Assembly: GCA_016712045.1 (NCBI GenBank)
Contig: JADJRV010000002.1
Location: 62,001-126,000 of the forward strand
Reading direction: 5' to 3'
Source: Chloracidobacterium sp.
Lineage (GTDB): Bacteria > Acidobacteriota > Blastocatellia > Pyrinomonadales > Pyrinomonadaceae
DNA: 64,000 nucleotides
Part shown: one piece after another, positions 1 through 8,481 of the stretch
How positions within the stretch are numbered: the stretch's first letter is position 1
Layout of the letters: every line of letters starts with the position of its first letter
Position numbers and translations under genes: made by a program
Notes under the pieces: generated by a model
What the model was told of the DNA's origin: nothing
Database searches by the model: none
The model's input: the letters and a program-made list of their open reading frames with translations, nothing else

Positions 1-268
1 CAGTTCCGGTGGGAACCGGTGCTGATGTGAGAAGAAAGCGAGCCCCAATTGTACCCGGTGTGATAGGCGATATTGCGGGACATACGCTACCGTCGTTTGG
101 ACTGGTCAATGGGTTTGTTCCCGTCAGAGCTGTCTGGCCGCCACTAGACGCAAAGAACGCATACGCACGTGCCGCGCAGACATTTGCACCACCGAGGCCA
201 ACAAGGGTGTTGATCGCTGCCGCCTGGGCCGCGGTTAGGTTTGTAAATGTGCGGGCGACCGGATTAAG
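1..268 (-). CDS. Oar-like TonB-dependent receptor, downstream fragment (runs off window start)
   Basis: On the minus strand, translation in the frame one base away from the N-terminal fragment stays open from about base 268 to base 1. It begins LNPVARTFTNLTAAQAAA and includes a segment with two Cys, as is common in large Oar-like barrel proteins. It continues the receptor at 235-1290 after a one-base loss, probably a GGG run read as GG at 268-269. The remaining barrel lies outside the window. Seen: open frame and plausible composition. Inferred: that both pieces are one gene. Confidence 0.6.
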
Positions 269-1290
269 GTCCCGGCAATCACCGGGATCGTCGCCGATGC
301 GGTCAAATTGCCAACTACATTTGATGTGAAAAATCCAGACTCGTTGCGCTGACGTCCTTCGTAAGCAAAGAAGAAGTGTGTTTTGTCTTTGATGATCGGA
401 CCGCCGACAGTCGCCCCAAACTGCGTTCTACGGAAATCCGGATTTGCGACAGGTGCAAAAGCATTGCGAGCCTGGATCGATTTGTCTCGAATAAAGCCAA
501 ACATATTACCGCGAAAATCGTTAGTTCCGCGTTTGGTCACAACGTTGATCACACCACCCGTGGCACGGCCAAACTCTGCTGTGTATGAATTGGTCGCGAC
601 CTGATATTCCTGGACGGCTTCCATCGAAACGGTCGAGCGAGCCGCGTTGATCGAGTTGTCAGTAAAGTCTGCTCCGTCAACATTGACCTGCGTCGAACGT
701 CCCCGTTGGCCGCCGATGTTAAGTCCTGAGGTGGGGGCCGGTCCGATCGGTCTGCCATTATCGCGGCCGACGGTCGAGAGAGTCAGGGCAAAACCTGTCG
801 CACTGCGTTCGTTAATGGGGAGGTTGGCGATGCTTTGCTGGCCGATCGTATTCGATACTGTAGATTTGGTAGTTTCGACGAGCTGTACGTCATCGCCGGT
901 TACGTTAACGACAGCGGTTGCGGAGCCAAGTTCGAGTTTGATCGTGAGGTCGGCACTTTGCCCGACCGTGAGTTTAACCGGCGAGATGACAACTTTCTTA
1001 AAGGTTGCCGCTTCGGCCGTGATCTCATAGTCCCCTGGCGGGAGTCCGATGAACTGGTAGTTTCCCTCGCCGTTTGCTGTAACGGTACGATTGATGCCGT
1101 TGCCGATACCCTTGGCGCGAACCGTCGCACCGGCTACGACTGCACCCGTTGGATCGGTTACTGAACCTGAAAGGTCGGCCGCTGCTGACTGGGATTGCCC
1201 CATCGCAGAGACTGCCATAAATGCACAGGCCGCTATTGTGATCAAGATCGATGCCGCTTTGGCGGAGATCCCTGACGAAAATACTCTCAT
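235..1290 (-). CDS. Oar-like TonB-dependent receptor, N-terminal part (frameshifted)
   Basis: Outer-membrane receptor of the Oar/CarboxypepD_reg type. A signal peptide (residues 1-32, ending near SAMGQS) is followed by a carboxypeptidase-regulatory Ig-like domain (about 38-125, GSVTDPTGAVVAGATV) and a plug domain (about 130-260) with NVDGADFTDNSINAARSTVSMEAVQEYQV and GRATGGVINVVTKRGTNDFRG. The start has a good Shine-Dalgarno site (AAGGAG, complement of 1298-1304). Family role: TonB-driven uptake of large or scarce ligands; the substrate cannot be read from sequence. The frame closes at 235 after a short out-of-frame tail, and the barrel continues in another frame (1-268). It is divergent from the MBL gene at 1660. 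Confidence 0.85.
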   Translation of the reverse strand: MRVFSSGISAKAASILITIAACAFMAVSAMGQSQSAAADLSGSVTDPTGAVVAGATVRAKGIGNGINRTVTANGEGNYQFIGLPPGDYEITAEAATFKKVVISPVKLTVGQSADLTIKLELGSATAVVNVTGDDVQLVETTKSTVSNTIGQQSIANLPINERSATGFALTLSTVGRDNGRPIGPAPTSGLNIGGQRGRSTQVNVDGADFTDNSINAARSTVSMEAVQEYQVATNSYTAEFGRATGGVINVVTKRGTNDFRGNMFGFIRDKSIQARNAFAPVANPDFRRTQFGATVGGPIIKDKTHFFFAYEGRQRNESGFFTSNVVGNLTASATIPVIAGTLIRSPAHLQT

Positions 1291-1659
1291 TATTTTTTCT
1301 CCTTCGAACCTATTTGAAATCCTTATATTATCTGTATCAAATTCGAGAATGTTCTCGTTTCGGCAAGCCGCGAATCGGTGAATTACTAACGTCTTGTCTT
1401 ACAGATATTTGAACGGAAATGAATTGCTTTGAACTTTTTACCCCAAAAACCAATTTTAGGCAAGCAAAAACGTAATATTTTTGTAATTCTGAGCGAAATA
1501 AATTGGATTTACCAATATTACCTGTTTTTTGACCAAAATCGAGCTTCAAACCGTGTCACATGTGCATTTTACGTACTCAAGCTTTTTCTTTGTTTCGGCG
1601 AGGCTCGTAAAGCATTGGTTTGCTAGAATGTTCGTTGTTCGCGTACATAGCCAATTTTT
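1291..1659. other. Divergent intergenic region, no gene seen
   Basis: AT-rich 369-base spacer between the minus-strand receptor and the plus-strand MBL hydrolase. It must hold both promoters. Apart from the receptor's AAGGAG ribosome site I see no RNA gene, no strong hairpin and no convincing -35/-10 pair. Short ORFs here lack coding character. Confidence 0.5.
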
Positions 1660-2301
1660 ATGAAGATAATCCCCTTATCGATCCCGACGCCGTTCTATGT
1701 CGGCGATGTCAATGTGTATCTGGTCAAAGAAGATCCGTTGACGCTGATCGATGTCGGGCCTAAGACGCCACAGGCGGCGGCGGCGTTGAGAGAAAAACTT
1801 GCTCAGAACGGCGTGCAGTTTTCGGATGTTCGCCGAATAGTGTTGACGCACGCGCATGAGGACCACTGCGGATTGGCAAAACAGGTTCGCGATGAGGCAA
1901 AGAATGCCGAGGTCCTCATCCACGAATGGGAAACCGGCCATCTCTTTGGGCGGCTCGCTCACGAAGAACATCGTCAGCTAATGTTGCGTTCCGGGGTACC
2001 GGAAAATGTTTTCGAAGAGATGAAGTCCCTTTATGAGGATATAAGTCTTTTGACTGATTCGCTCGACGTTGGCGATCTCAAGCCGCTGCACGACGATATG
2101 GAGCTTGAGTTTGACGGCGGCTCTTTGCGGGTGTTGCACACGCCCGGGCATACGCCGGGATCGTGCTCATTTGTCCGCGAAGCCGACCGGACGCTGATCT
2201 GCGGCGATTGCGTGCTAAAACGCATCACGCCAAATCCGATCCTCGCCCCGATCCGCTCGACCCGTCAAAACGCTTTCCCTCATTGGCCGAGTATCTCGTG
2301 A
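1660..2301 (+). CDS. Metallo-beta-lactamase-fold hydrolase, N-terminal part (frameshifted)
   Basis: Catalytic domain of an MBL-fold hydrolase resembling the LACTB2/glyoxalase II-like group. Zinc ligands are visible: HAHEDH (residues 64-69), the HTPGHTPG loop (about 160) and the metal-bridging Asp in CGDCVL (about 183). It is probably a cytoplasmic hydrolase; the substrate is unknown. From about base 2249 the frame reads nonsense (IRSTRQNAF) to a stop at 2301, while the correct continuation is one frame away. Restoring a fifth C to the CCCC run at 2246-2249 joins the two parts into a protein of about 319 residues ending at 2618. Confidence 0.85.
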   Translation: MKIIPLSIPTPFYVGDVNVYLVKEDPLTLIDVGPKTPQAAAALREKLAQNGVQFSDVRRIVLTHAHEDHCGLAKQVRDEAKNAEVLIHEWETGHLFGRLAHEEHRQLMLRSGVPENVFEEMKSLYEDISLLTDSLDVGDLKPLHDDMELEFDGGSLRVLHTPGHTPGSCSFVREADRTLICGDCVLKRITPNPILAPIRSTRQNAFPHWPSIS

Positions 2302-2618
2302 GTCTCGCCCGGCTCCGCAGCTTTTCCCCAACGCTCGCTCACGGCGGCCACGGCGAACCTGTCACCGATTTCGAAGAGATCTTTCACCGATACGTTCGGG
2401 CGATCGACGAGCGGCAAAAAAAGGTCATCGCACTTGTGTCAAACACTGGCGTAACCGCTTTTGAGGTCGCCAAGCATCTATTCCCCGATTCGTTTGACCA
2501 CGACGTACATAGATTTTTGGCTATTTCCGAGTCGATCGCGCATCTTGATTATGCTGAGTCCGAGGGCAGGGTTGGTGTCGAGATGAGCGGCGGCGTGGAA
2601 TTTTACCGGCCAAACTAA
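2250..2618 (+). CDS. MBL-fold hydrolase, C-terminal part with winged-helix-like tail
   Basis: Continuation of the gene at 1660 after the frameshift in the C run at 2246-2249. It starts DPLDPSKRFPSLAEYL and contains the last MBL ligand region (LAHGGHGEP), followed by a helical tail (EEIFHRYVRAIDERQKK, then VTAFEVAKHLF) resembling the BLACT_WH domain of LACTB2-type proteins. The 3' end meets the convergent gene whose stop codon is at 2615, so the two overlap by a few bases. Confidence 0.75.
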   Translation, partial: DPLDPSKRFPSLAEYLVSLARLRSFSPTLAHGGHGEPVTDFEEIFHRYVRAIDERQKKVIALVSNTGVTAFEVAKHLFPDSFDHDVHRFLAISESIAHLDYAESEGRVGVEMSGGVEFYRPN

Positions 2619-3457
2619 GCAGTTTCAAACTTCATCGCCGAGCTTTCGGCCATTCCACCTATTGTCTCGGTCATCTTGGTGATGCCGTCAAAACCCGGTA
2701 GTTGGCGGATTCGTTGCGTCACAGCTTTATCGAGGTTGTCGATAGCCCCGTCTTCGGCAAAAAGAGTTCCGATAGTATATTCCGTTCGGCTTTTGGCTAG
2801 TGAGCCTTGACCGACGGGTGCCCAAAAGTGCTCGATCACCCATCGTGCCATCTTTTGGGCGAATGGGCTCCGTTGCAGTTCGAGCCTCGCGACGCTGCGG
2901 TAAAACTGGGCGTGGATCGCCTCTTCGCGGATGATGCCGTTGACGATGTGGGTCAAGACCGGGTGATCGGCGAGAGCGATCAATCGGCGATAGCCCATTG
3001 CGGCCTCCATCTCGTGGATCGCTCCAAAGGTCATATGCGTCGCCGTAAATTTCTTACCGACCAGATTTGTAATGACTGTAAGAAAATAGGCATTGGCGTT
3101 GTAAGTGGTGGTCACGGCATTACGAACCTGTTCCTGCCAATTATCGTCGGTCTCGTTTCCCATCTCGTTGAGAAAGCGGTTGAGCACCTCGCCGTGGGTA
3201 ATCTCTTCGACGCCCCAACGCTCCATAAATTTGCTGATGTGCGGGTCTTTGCCGGTCGGCGTGCGGAGCAGCTCGCGGTGATACATGTCGGTCAGGGTTT
3301 CGACATCGCGCATGTAGAGCAGGATCGGTATCAGCTTTTCATCGACGTGCGTATCTTTAATCTTGTCCCACTCGATGGCGTTGATAAAGTCTGGCGTCAA
3401 GGAACGCTCTTGCTTTTCAAACCAATCCAGGACATCTTTGTTCGTCTCAAAGTTCAT
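2615..3457 (-). CDS. Ferritin-like diiron protein, acyl-ACP desaturase-like
   Basis: Soluble all-alpha protein of 280 residues with a diiron carboxylate signature. Two EExxH motifs are seen (EEITH near residue 84, EEAIH in the second half), with further Glu in the helices between them (DVETLTDMYHRE, HEMEAAMGY). This spacing matches the fatty-acid desaturase type 2 (acyl-ACP desaturase) family, so a role in introducing a double bond or hydroxyl into a thioester-bound substrate is likely; the specificity is not readable. I start at the internal ATG (MNFETNKDVL) rather than six codons upstream because MLRSCL has no counterpart in the fold. No partner ferredoxin gene is adjacent. Confidence 0.7.
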   Translation of the reverse strand: MNFETNKDVLDWFEKQERSLTPDFINAIEWDKIKDTHVDEKLIPILLYMRDVETLTDMYHRELLRTPTGKDPHISKFMERWGVEEITHGEVLNRFLNEMGNETDDNWQEQVRNAVTTTYNANAYFLTVITNLVGKKFTATHMTFGAIHEMEAAMGYRRLIALADHPVLTHIVNGIIREEAIHAQFYRSVARLELQRSPFAQKMARWVIEHFWAPVGQGSLAKSRTEYTIGTLFAEDGAIDNLDKAVTQRIRQLPGFDGITKMTETIGGMAESSAMKFETA

Positions 3458-3580
3458 AAGGCAAGATCTAAGCAAACCAATGCCATTTGACGTGCACCAT
3501 ACTCTCGCTTAACCAGCTAATTCGGAAAACTTCTTATTTCGGATGCGCAAAATCGTGACCGTAATAATATAATCGAAAAT

Positions 3581-4627
3581 ATGAAAAAGTTGTATTTTAT
3601 CGTTCTAGTAATTATAACCTCTGTGTCAACCGGCCTCGCCCAGCAAAATCCGCTCGCGATCACTGGCGAGCGCCACCTAACCAACATCAAACAGCTTACG
3701 TTTGGCGGCGAAAATGCCGAGGCTTATTTTTCGTCCGACGGAAAACAGCTGATCTTTCAGTCTAAACGCGACGGCCGCAATTGCGATCAGATCTATCGGA
3801 TGAACATCGATGGCTCGGGCGTCAAGATGGTTTCGAACGGCGATGGCCGCACGACGTGTTCGTACTTTTTCAAGGGCGGCAAAAAAGTGCTCTATGCTTC
3901 GACCCATGGCGGAGCTAAAGAATGTCCGCCAAATCCTGATTTTTCGATGGGCTATGTTTGGCCGGTCTATTCTGATTTTGACATCTACACATCGACGCCG
4001 GACGGCAAAGACATTAAGAAACTGACAAATTCGCCGGGCTACGACGCCGAGGCGACGATCAGCCCAAACGGTAAAAAGATCGTTTTCACAAGTGAGCGTG
4101 ACGGCGACCTCGACCTCTATTCGATGGATACTAACGGCAAGAACGTCAAACGTCTGACCGACGGTGTCGGTTATGACGGCGGTGCGTTCTTTTCGCCGGA
4201 CAGCAAGATGATCGTCTATCGACGCTCAACGCCGACAACTGCCGCAGAGATAGCCAAATTCAAAGACCTGCTTTCGCGGCATCTCGTCGTGCCAACTGTA
4301 TTTGAGCTGTGGGTGATGAACGCCGATGGTTCGAACAAACGCCAGATCACAACGCTTGGCGGCGGCAGTTTTGCACCATTTTTTACGCCGGACGGCAAAC
4401 GGATCATCTTTTGCACAAACTATTTTGCGACCGATCCGCGTAAGCGCAATTTTGACCTCGCGCTGATCAACCTCGACGGCACGGGCATCGAGCGGGTCAC
4501 ATTTAACGAGTCGTTTGACGGTTTCCCGATGTTCTCGCCCGACGGCAAAAAGCTTGTATTTGCGTCAAATCGCAATGCCGCTAAAGAGGGTGACACGAAC
4601 GTATTTATCGCGGATTGGCAGAATTAG
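3581..4627 (+). CDS. Secreted TolB-like WD40/PD40 beta-propeller protein
   Basis: Signal peptide (residues 1-20, ends GLAQQ) followed by about six PD40-type blades, each with the pattern FSPDGKKIVFTSxRDG (for example near 48, 140-160, 190 and 320). The same blades occur in TolB and in acidobacterial secreted propellers. No catalytic domain is attached, so it is probably a periplasmic binding or scaffold protein. At 348 residues it is shorter than TolB and lacks a recognisable TolB N-terminal domain. It is not linked to tol or pal genes here, and no ribosome site is obvious before the ATG. Confidence 0.75.
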   Translation: MKKLYFIVLVIITSVSTGLAQQNPLAITGERHLTNIKQLTFGGENAEAYFSSDGKQLIFQSKRDGRNCDQIYRMNIDGSGVKMVSNGDGRTTCSYFFKGGKKVLYASTHGGAKECPPNPDFSMGYVWPVYSDFDIYTSTPDGKDIKKLTNSPGYDAEATISPNGKKIVFTSERDGDLDLYSMDTNGKNVKRLTDGVGYDGGAFFSPDSKMIVYRRSTPTTAAEIAKFKDLLSRHLVVPTVFELWVMNADGSNKRQITTLGGGSFAPFFTPDGKRIIFCTNYFATDPRKRNFDLALINLDGTGIERVTFNESFDGFPMFSPDGKKLVFASNRNAAKEGDTNVFIADWQN

Positions 4628-4639
4628 GATCTTTACTTT

Positions 4640-4701
4640 AACTCTGCGTTCTTTGCGGCTCTGCGGGAGATTTCACGCGAAGTCGCGAAGGACGCAAAGT
4701 T
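4640..4701. repeat. Imperfect inverted repeat of the TTTGCG/TTCGCG intergenic type
   Basis: The left arm begins AACTCTGCGTTCTTTGCGGC and the right arm, read in reverse complement, begins AACTTTGCGTCCTTCGCGAC. The arms match with several substitutions over about 26 bases. It lies just 3' of the propeller gene and could act as a processing or termination hairpin. Similar interspersed sequences are common in large bacterial genomes. Confidence 0.55.
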
Positions 4702-4739
4702 AGGGACAAGAAACTGAAGCGGTATTCGTTCATATTGGT

Positions 4740-5315
4740 ATGAAAAAACAAATATCAAGCCTCGCGGTTCTCTTGTTGCTCTCAGTTTGTGTTTCCGCCC
4801 AGAAGACCGACAAGGCCGTCGAAAAGATCCGCACCTTTTACACAGATATCGCCGAAAAGGCGCGTTTATGTGAGACTGATGATGACCGCGGCGAATTTGG
4901 CGAGCTTTTCATGAATGAGCTTGCCGTCAATAAACGCAACCATCAATGGCGTGCGGTCGGCATCCACAACCTCACATATAAGTTCTTTTATCGCGGCGGT
5001 GATAGCGAAGAGCACATGTATCCTGACCGGCTTGTGATGGTCAAAGTCGAGCGTAGGGAATCAAACCGCACTTACAAAGAGGAGTATCTTTACTCGGACG
5101 CTGGCGTGCTGATGTTTTATTTTCAAAAGGCTGAAAATGACGATCAGGCTCCGGCCGAGCGACGCGTTTATTTTTCCGGTATCAAAGCCATTCGCATCAC
5201 CGAGGATGGCAAGACCCGCGACAAGCTAAGCACCAAAGACGCCGCGACTGTCAAAGAGCTCACGAAACAAAGCTCTAGGATCAAGGACGTATTTTTGAGA
5301 ACTCTGAAATTCTAG
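4740..5315 (+). CDS. Secreted protein of unknown function
   Basis: I do not recognise this family. It is 191 residues with a clear signal peptide (MKKQISSLAVLLLLSVCVSAQ) and a soluble alpha/beta-looking remainder. Visible features are a Cys near residue 43 (KARLCETDDDRGEFGELF), a segment rich in aromatic and basic residues (NHQWRAVGIHNLTYKFFYRGG) and many charged residues. It is followed directly by the copper-binding lipoprotein gene (its stop overlaps a possible GTG start), so both are probably co-transcribed and act in the periplasm. Confidence 0.6.
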   Translation: MKKQISSLAVLLLLSVCVSAQKTDKAVEKIRTFYTDIAEKARLCETDDDRGEFGELFMNELAVNKRNHQWRAVGIHNLTYKFFYRGGDSEEHMYPDRLVMVKVERRESNRTYKEEYLYSDAGVLMFYFQKAENDDQAPAERRVYFSGIKAIRITEDGKTRDKLSTKDAATVKELTKQSSRIKDVFLRTLKF

Positions 5316-5338
5316 TGAAGCGTCTAAAGGTCTGCGAA

Positions 5339-5719
5339 ATGAAAATAATGTACTTCTCACTTGTCACCGTTGTTTTGACGTTTAGTTTTGGCTGCGGCGG
5401 CAGCACCGTGCCGGTCAATGCCGTTCCGCCACCTATCGCTTCGCCGACACCGACAACCGCGTCGCCTGTTCCGACCAGTTCGACCCCAAAAGACGGAAAC
5501 TACAAGGGAAAGGGTAAAGTGACTAAGATAAACACACAGATCGGCTCGGTCGAGCTCGATCACGAAGAGATCGTCGGCCTGATGCCCCGGATGATCATGG
5601 AGTTTTACGTCAAGGACAAAGCTTTGCTCAATGGCCTCGCGGTTGGCGACACCGTTGATTTTGTCATTGAGTACAAGCATCCCGGCGAGACGATCACCAG
5701 TATAAAAAAGGTCAAATAA
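5339..5719 (+). CDS. CusF-like copper-binding lipoprotein
   Basis: A lipobox (FSFGCGG, Cys about 19 from this start) is followed by a Pro/Thr/Ser-rich tether (residues 24-55) and a CusF/CopB-type small beta-barrel: GKVTKINTQIGSVELDHEEI, then GLMPRMIMEFYVKD with the Met pair that binds Cu(I), then GLAVGDTVDFVIE. Family role: periplasmic Cu(I)/Ag(I) carriage or buffering. I choose the ATG at 5339 because AAAGG lies upstream at good spacing and the signal sequence then begins MKIMYF; a GTG at 5315 is the alternative. No CusA/B/C efflux genes are adjacent, so it may be a stand-alone buffer. The TAATG junction couples it to dapF. Confidence 0.8.
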   Translation: MKIMYFSLVTVVLTFSFGCGGSTVPVNAVPPPIASPTPTTASPVPTSSTPKDGNYKGKGKVTKINTQIGSVELDHEEIVGLMPRMIMEFYVKDKALLNGLAVGDTVDFVIEYKHPGETITSIKKVK

Positions 5720-6567
5720 TGGCGATCCCGTTTTGCAAATTTCACGGCTTTGGCAACGACTATATCGTCATCGAGCGTGACGATATCGACGCCTCCGTCG
5801 ATCTTAGTCATCTGGCAAAGGCGATCTGTCAACGCAACACCGGAGCCGGTTCCGATGGCATCGCCGTGCTTGAGCGGCTTGATGATACTGACGCCGATTA
5901 CCACTGCGAGATCGTAAATCCCGACGGCAGCATCGCCGGTTTTTCGGGCAACGGCACACGCTGCGCAGTCGCTTATCTTCATTACAAGGGTTTGTGGATT
6001 GAGACCGACCTTCGTCTGCGGACGCGGAGCGGGGTTAAGAATTATCGCTTGATCGACCGCAGCGGCAATGGATTTGTATTTGAGGCCGAGATCGGCAAAC
6101 CGCATTTTGCCAGCGAAGAAGTTCCCGTCCTTGTCGAGACCCGCCGCGATCATATCGTCAACGAACCGATCGTCGTCGATAGCCGTCATTACGTTTTCTC
6201 GGCCGTCAATGTCGGCAACCCGGTGGCGTGTATCTTTGTCGAAAATTTTAATTTTGACTGGCGAGCCGTCGGCCGAGTGATGGAAACACACGAGAAATTT
6301 CCCGAGCGTGTGAACGTCGTTTTCGTCAAAATAGACGATCGCGAAAATATCGAGATCCGCATCTGGGAACGCGGTGCGGGTGAAACCTCAGCCTCCGGCA
6401 CTTGCTCTAGCGGAGCCGCCGTCCTGAGTGCCTTTTTGCTCAAAACCGGCCGCAAGGTCATGGTCCATTCACCCGGCGGCACGACCGACGTCCTCTGGCG
6501 TGACGACGACGAGATCCTCATCACCGGCCGCGCCGATTATTCATACAACGGCGAATGGCCCGCCTAG
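5719..6567 (+). CDS. dapF: Diaminopimelate epimerase family protein (atypical Ser/Ser active site)
   Basis: 282 residues, the family's usual length, with both halves of the DapF fold: FHGFGNDYIVIE at the start, NTGAGSDGIAVL, NPDGSIAGFSGNGTRC, GNPVACIFVE, then WERGAGETSASGTCSSGAA. Family role: interconverting LL- and meso-diaminopimelate for lysine and peptidoglycan, using two Cys, in CGNG and ACGTG. Both positions are Ser here (SGNG and ASGTC), with other Cys five and three residues further on. It may be a divergent working DapF or a related isomerase. It overlaps the copper lipoprotein stop (TAATG). Confidence 0.75.
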   Translation: MAIPFCKFHGFGNDYIVIERDDIDASVDLSHLAKAICQRNTGAGSDGIAVLERLDDTDADYHCEIVNPDGSIAGFSGNGTRCAVAYLHYKGLWIETDLRLRTRSGVKNYRLIDRSGNGFVFEAEIGKPHFASEEVPVLVETRRDHIVNEPIVVDSRHYVFSAVNVGNPVACIFVENFNFDWRAVGRVMETHEKFPERVNVVFVKIDDRENIEIRIWERGAGETSASGTCSSGAAVLSAFLLKTGRKVMVHSPGGTTDVLWRDDDEILITGRADYSYNGEWPA

Positions 6568-6643
6568 TTCAAGTTCCCAAAAAATCACTCACTTTTGACT
6601 GTAAAAAATCCACATTTAGGTCTACTATGTCAGAAACCTAGAC

Positions 6644-7171
6644 ATGGGAGAAGATCCAACCAAAATTGGTAGTTCGGACGGCAGAGGCGACGAGAACAAG
6701 ACCGCGATCAAGGGCAATACCACCGCTGAGACTAAAGCAGGTGATTTTGTTGCCGGAACAATTCTCGCTAGCCGTTACCGAATTATTGGCCTCGTTGGCA
6801 AAGGGGGCATGGGCGAGGTTTATAAGGCCGAGGACATCAAGCTCTCGCAAACCGTAGCGCTCAAATTCCTGCCCAATAGCTACAAAGAGGACAGTGACGC
6901 ACTCGAACGTTTTCACGCTGAGGTGCGCAATGCCCGCCAGGTTTCGCACGTAAATGTCTGCCGCGTTTTCGACATCGGCGAGATCGACGGGCGGCATTTT
7001 TTGTCGATGGAGTTTGTCGACGGCGATGACCTGTCGGAACTGTTGACGCGTCGGGCGGTTTACTTCGGAACGTGCGGTCGAGATCTCGCGGCAGCTTTGC
7101 GTCGGTTGGAGGCGATCCACAAGGCGGAATTCTCCACCGGATCTCAAACCCGCAAACATCATCATCGATAA
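6644..7171 (+). CDS. Ser/Thr protein kinase, N-lobe fragment (frameshifted)
   Basis: Start of a Pkn-type kinase. RYRIIGLVGKGGMGEVYKAED (glycine loop, about residues 45-65), VALKFLP (ATP Lys) and MEFVDGDDLSELL (hinge) are in frame. After base 7050 the frame breaks repeatedly. Correcting short homopolymers regains SERAVEISRQLCVGLEAIHKAG, then the catalytic loop HRDLKPAN (bases about 7130-7160), then ARITDFG. So the kinase core is fully present in the DNA but split by at least five indels before 7258. The in-frame tail (RRAVYFGTCGRD to KHHHR) is not real protein. An ATG start without a strong ribosome site. Confidence 0.8.
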   Translation: MGEDPTKIGSSDGRGDENKTAIKGNTTAETKAGDFVAGTILASRYRIIGLVGKGGMGEVYKAEDIKLSQTVALKFLPNSYKEDSDALERFHAEVRNARQVSHVNVCRVFDIGEIDGRHFLSMEFVDGDDLSELLTRRAVYFGTCGRDLAAALRRLEAIHKAEFSTGSQTRKHHHR

Positions 7172-7257
7172 AAAGGCATCGCCCGAATACCGATTTCGGC
7201 ATGCCGGGGTGAGGCGAGATCGTTAAAGACGGCATCCGGGCCGGAACACCGGCATAC

Positions 7258-8481
7258 ATGGCTCCCGAACAGATCACAGGAAAGGAAGTTTCGGCCCGCA
7301 GCGATGTCTACGCCCTCGGCCTCGTGATCTACGAGATCTTTACGGGGAAGCAGGCGTTCATCGCGGACACGTTTCACGAGATGCTCAAAATGCAGCAAAC
7401 CGAGACGCCGACCAATCCATCCCAGATCGTCAAAGGTATCGACCCGCTGGTCGAAAGCGTCATCGCCCAATGTCTCGAAAAAGACCCGAAAGATCGCCCG
7501 CAGACCGCGCTTCACGTCGCGATGGCTCTGCCCGGTGGCAACCCGATGCAGATCGCTCTCGACGCGGGCCAGACGCCAAGTCCGGAGATGGTCGCGGCAT
7601 CTCCAAAGAGGGGAGCGTTACGGCCGGCGGTCGCTTTAGCCTGCGTCATCGGAGCGGTTGTGATGATCGGCATCTGTTTGTTGGCGTCGATGAAGGTCGG
7701 GCCGCAGAACAGAATTCCCTTCACCAAATCGCACGAAGTTCTTGCCGAGCGAACCAGCGAGATCATTTCAAAGTTTGGCTACACTGATGAGCCGGTCGAA
7801 AGACGTTATCGGTTCCATTACGACGATACGTATGAGAGATATGTCCGCGAAAATCCGTCGCCGGAGAACTGGGAGAAAATATCGAGCGGCCAACCGTTGA
7901 TATTTGCCTTTGGTGAAGAACAGAGCACACGCTATTTCGATGTTGTAATGATGGGCAGTGGATTTTGGACGGCTCTGCCGCAGACGACGGGCGGAATGAA
8001 GACAATTTCTCTCGACACACGAGGACGATTGGTCGAATTCAGCGCCGTGTCGCCGCAGTTTAACGAAAGCCCAACCACACAAACAAATGCGGATTTCACG
8101 CCCGCATTTTCCGCCGCCGAACTAGATCTGTCCAAATTCAAAGAGACTGCACCAAATTGGACCCCGTCCGTTGCCTCTGATACGCGAAAGGCTTGGGAAG
8201 GCTCGCTCCCCGACCATCCCGAGATTCCGCTTCGCGTCGAAGCCGCTGCGTTTCAAGGCAAGATCGTCTATTTTCAACTTATCTATCCGTGGACAAAGGC
8301 CGATGTTTCCCGATTTGATTCCTTCACAACCCGCGATTGGATCGCGATATTTATCTTCGCAAGCGTATTGATCGGAATTCTCATTACCGCAATATTTTTG
8401 GCGGAAAAATGTAAAGTCGGGAAGCGGCGACCGCAAAGGAGCGTTCAAAACTGCGTTAGTTGTTTTGGCTCTAACGTTTAG
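7258..8481 (+). CDS. Ser/Thr protein kinase, C-lobe and sensor region fragment
   Basis: Continues the kinase: MAPEQITGKEVSARSDVYALGLVIYEIFTG (activation segment end and helix F, residues 1-35) down to DPLVESVIAQCLEKDPKDRPQTA. A transmembrane segment follows (about 122-145, PAVALACVIGAVVMIGICLLA). A periplasmic-type region of about 220 residues contains the acidobacterial-kinase pattern DFTPAFSAAELDLSKFKETAPNWTP and PLRVEAAAFQGKIVYF. A second TM (about 358-383, DWIAIFIFASVLIGILITAIF) then leads to a frame break near 8415. Known of the family: membrane receptor kinases whose ligands are unknown. Confidence 0.8.
   Translation: MAPEQITGKEVSARSDVYALGLVIYEIFTGKQAFIADTFHEMLKMQQTETPTNPSQIVKGIDPLVESVIAQCLEKDPKDRPQTALHVAMALPGGNPMQIALDAGQTPSPEMVAASPKRGALRPAVALACVIGAVVMIGICLLASMKVGPQNRIPFTKSHEVLAERTSEIISKFGYTDEPVERRYRFHYDDTYERYVRENPSPENWEKISSGQPLIFAFGEEQSTRYFDVVMMGSGFWTALPQTTGGMKTISLDTRGRLVEFSAVSPQFNESPTTQTNADFTPAFSAAELDLSKFKETAPNWTPSVASDTRKAWEGSLPDHPEIPLRVEAAAFQGKIVYFQLIYPWTKADVSRFDSFTTRDWIAIFIFASVLIGILITAIFLAEKCKVGKRRPQRSVQNCVSCFGSNV

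Noticed and set aside
9..329. Plus-strand ORF of 106 residues at the window start
   Set aside because: It is the complement of the receptor coding sequence (minus strand 1-1290); composition is rich in Arg/Pro/Ala and shows no motif.
1291..1659. tRNA or small RNA gene in the long AT-rich spacer
   Set aside because: No cloverleaf pairing, CCA or strong hairpin seen; same outcome for the spacers at 19025-19251 and 48307-48837.
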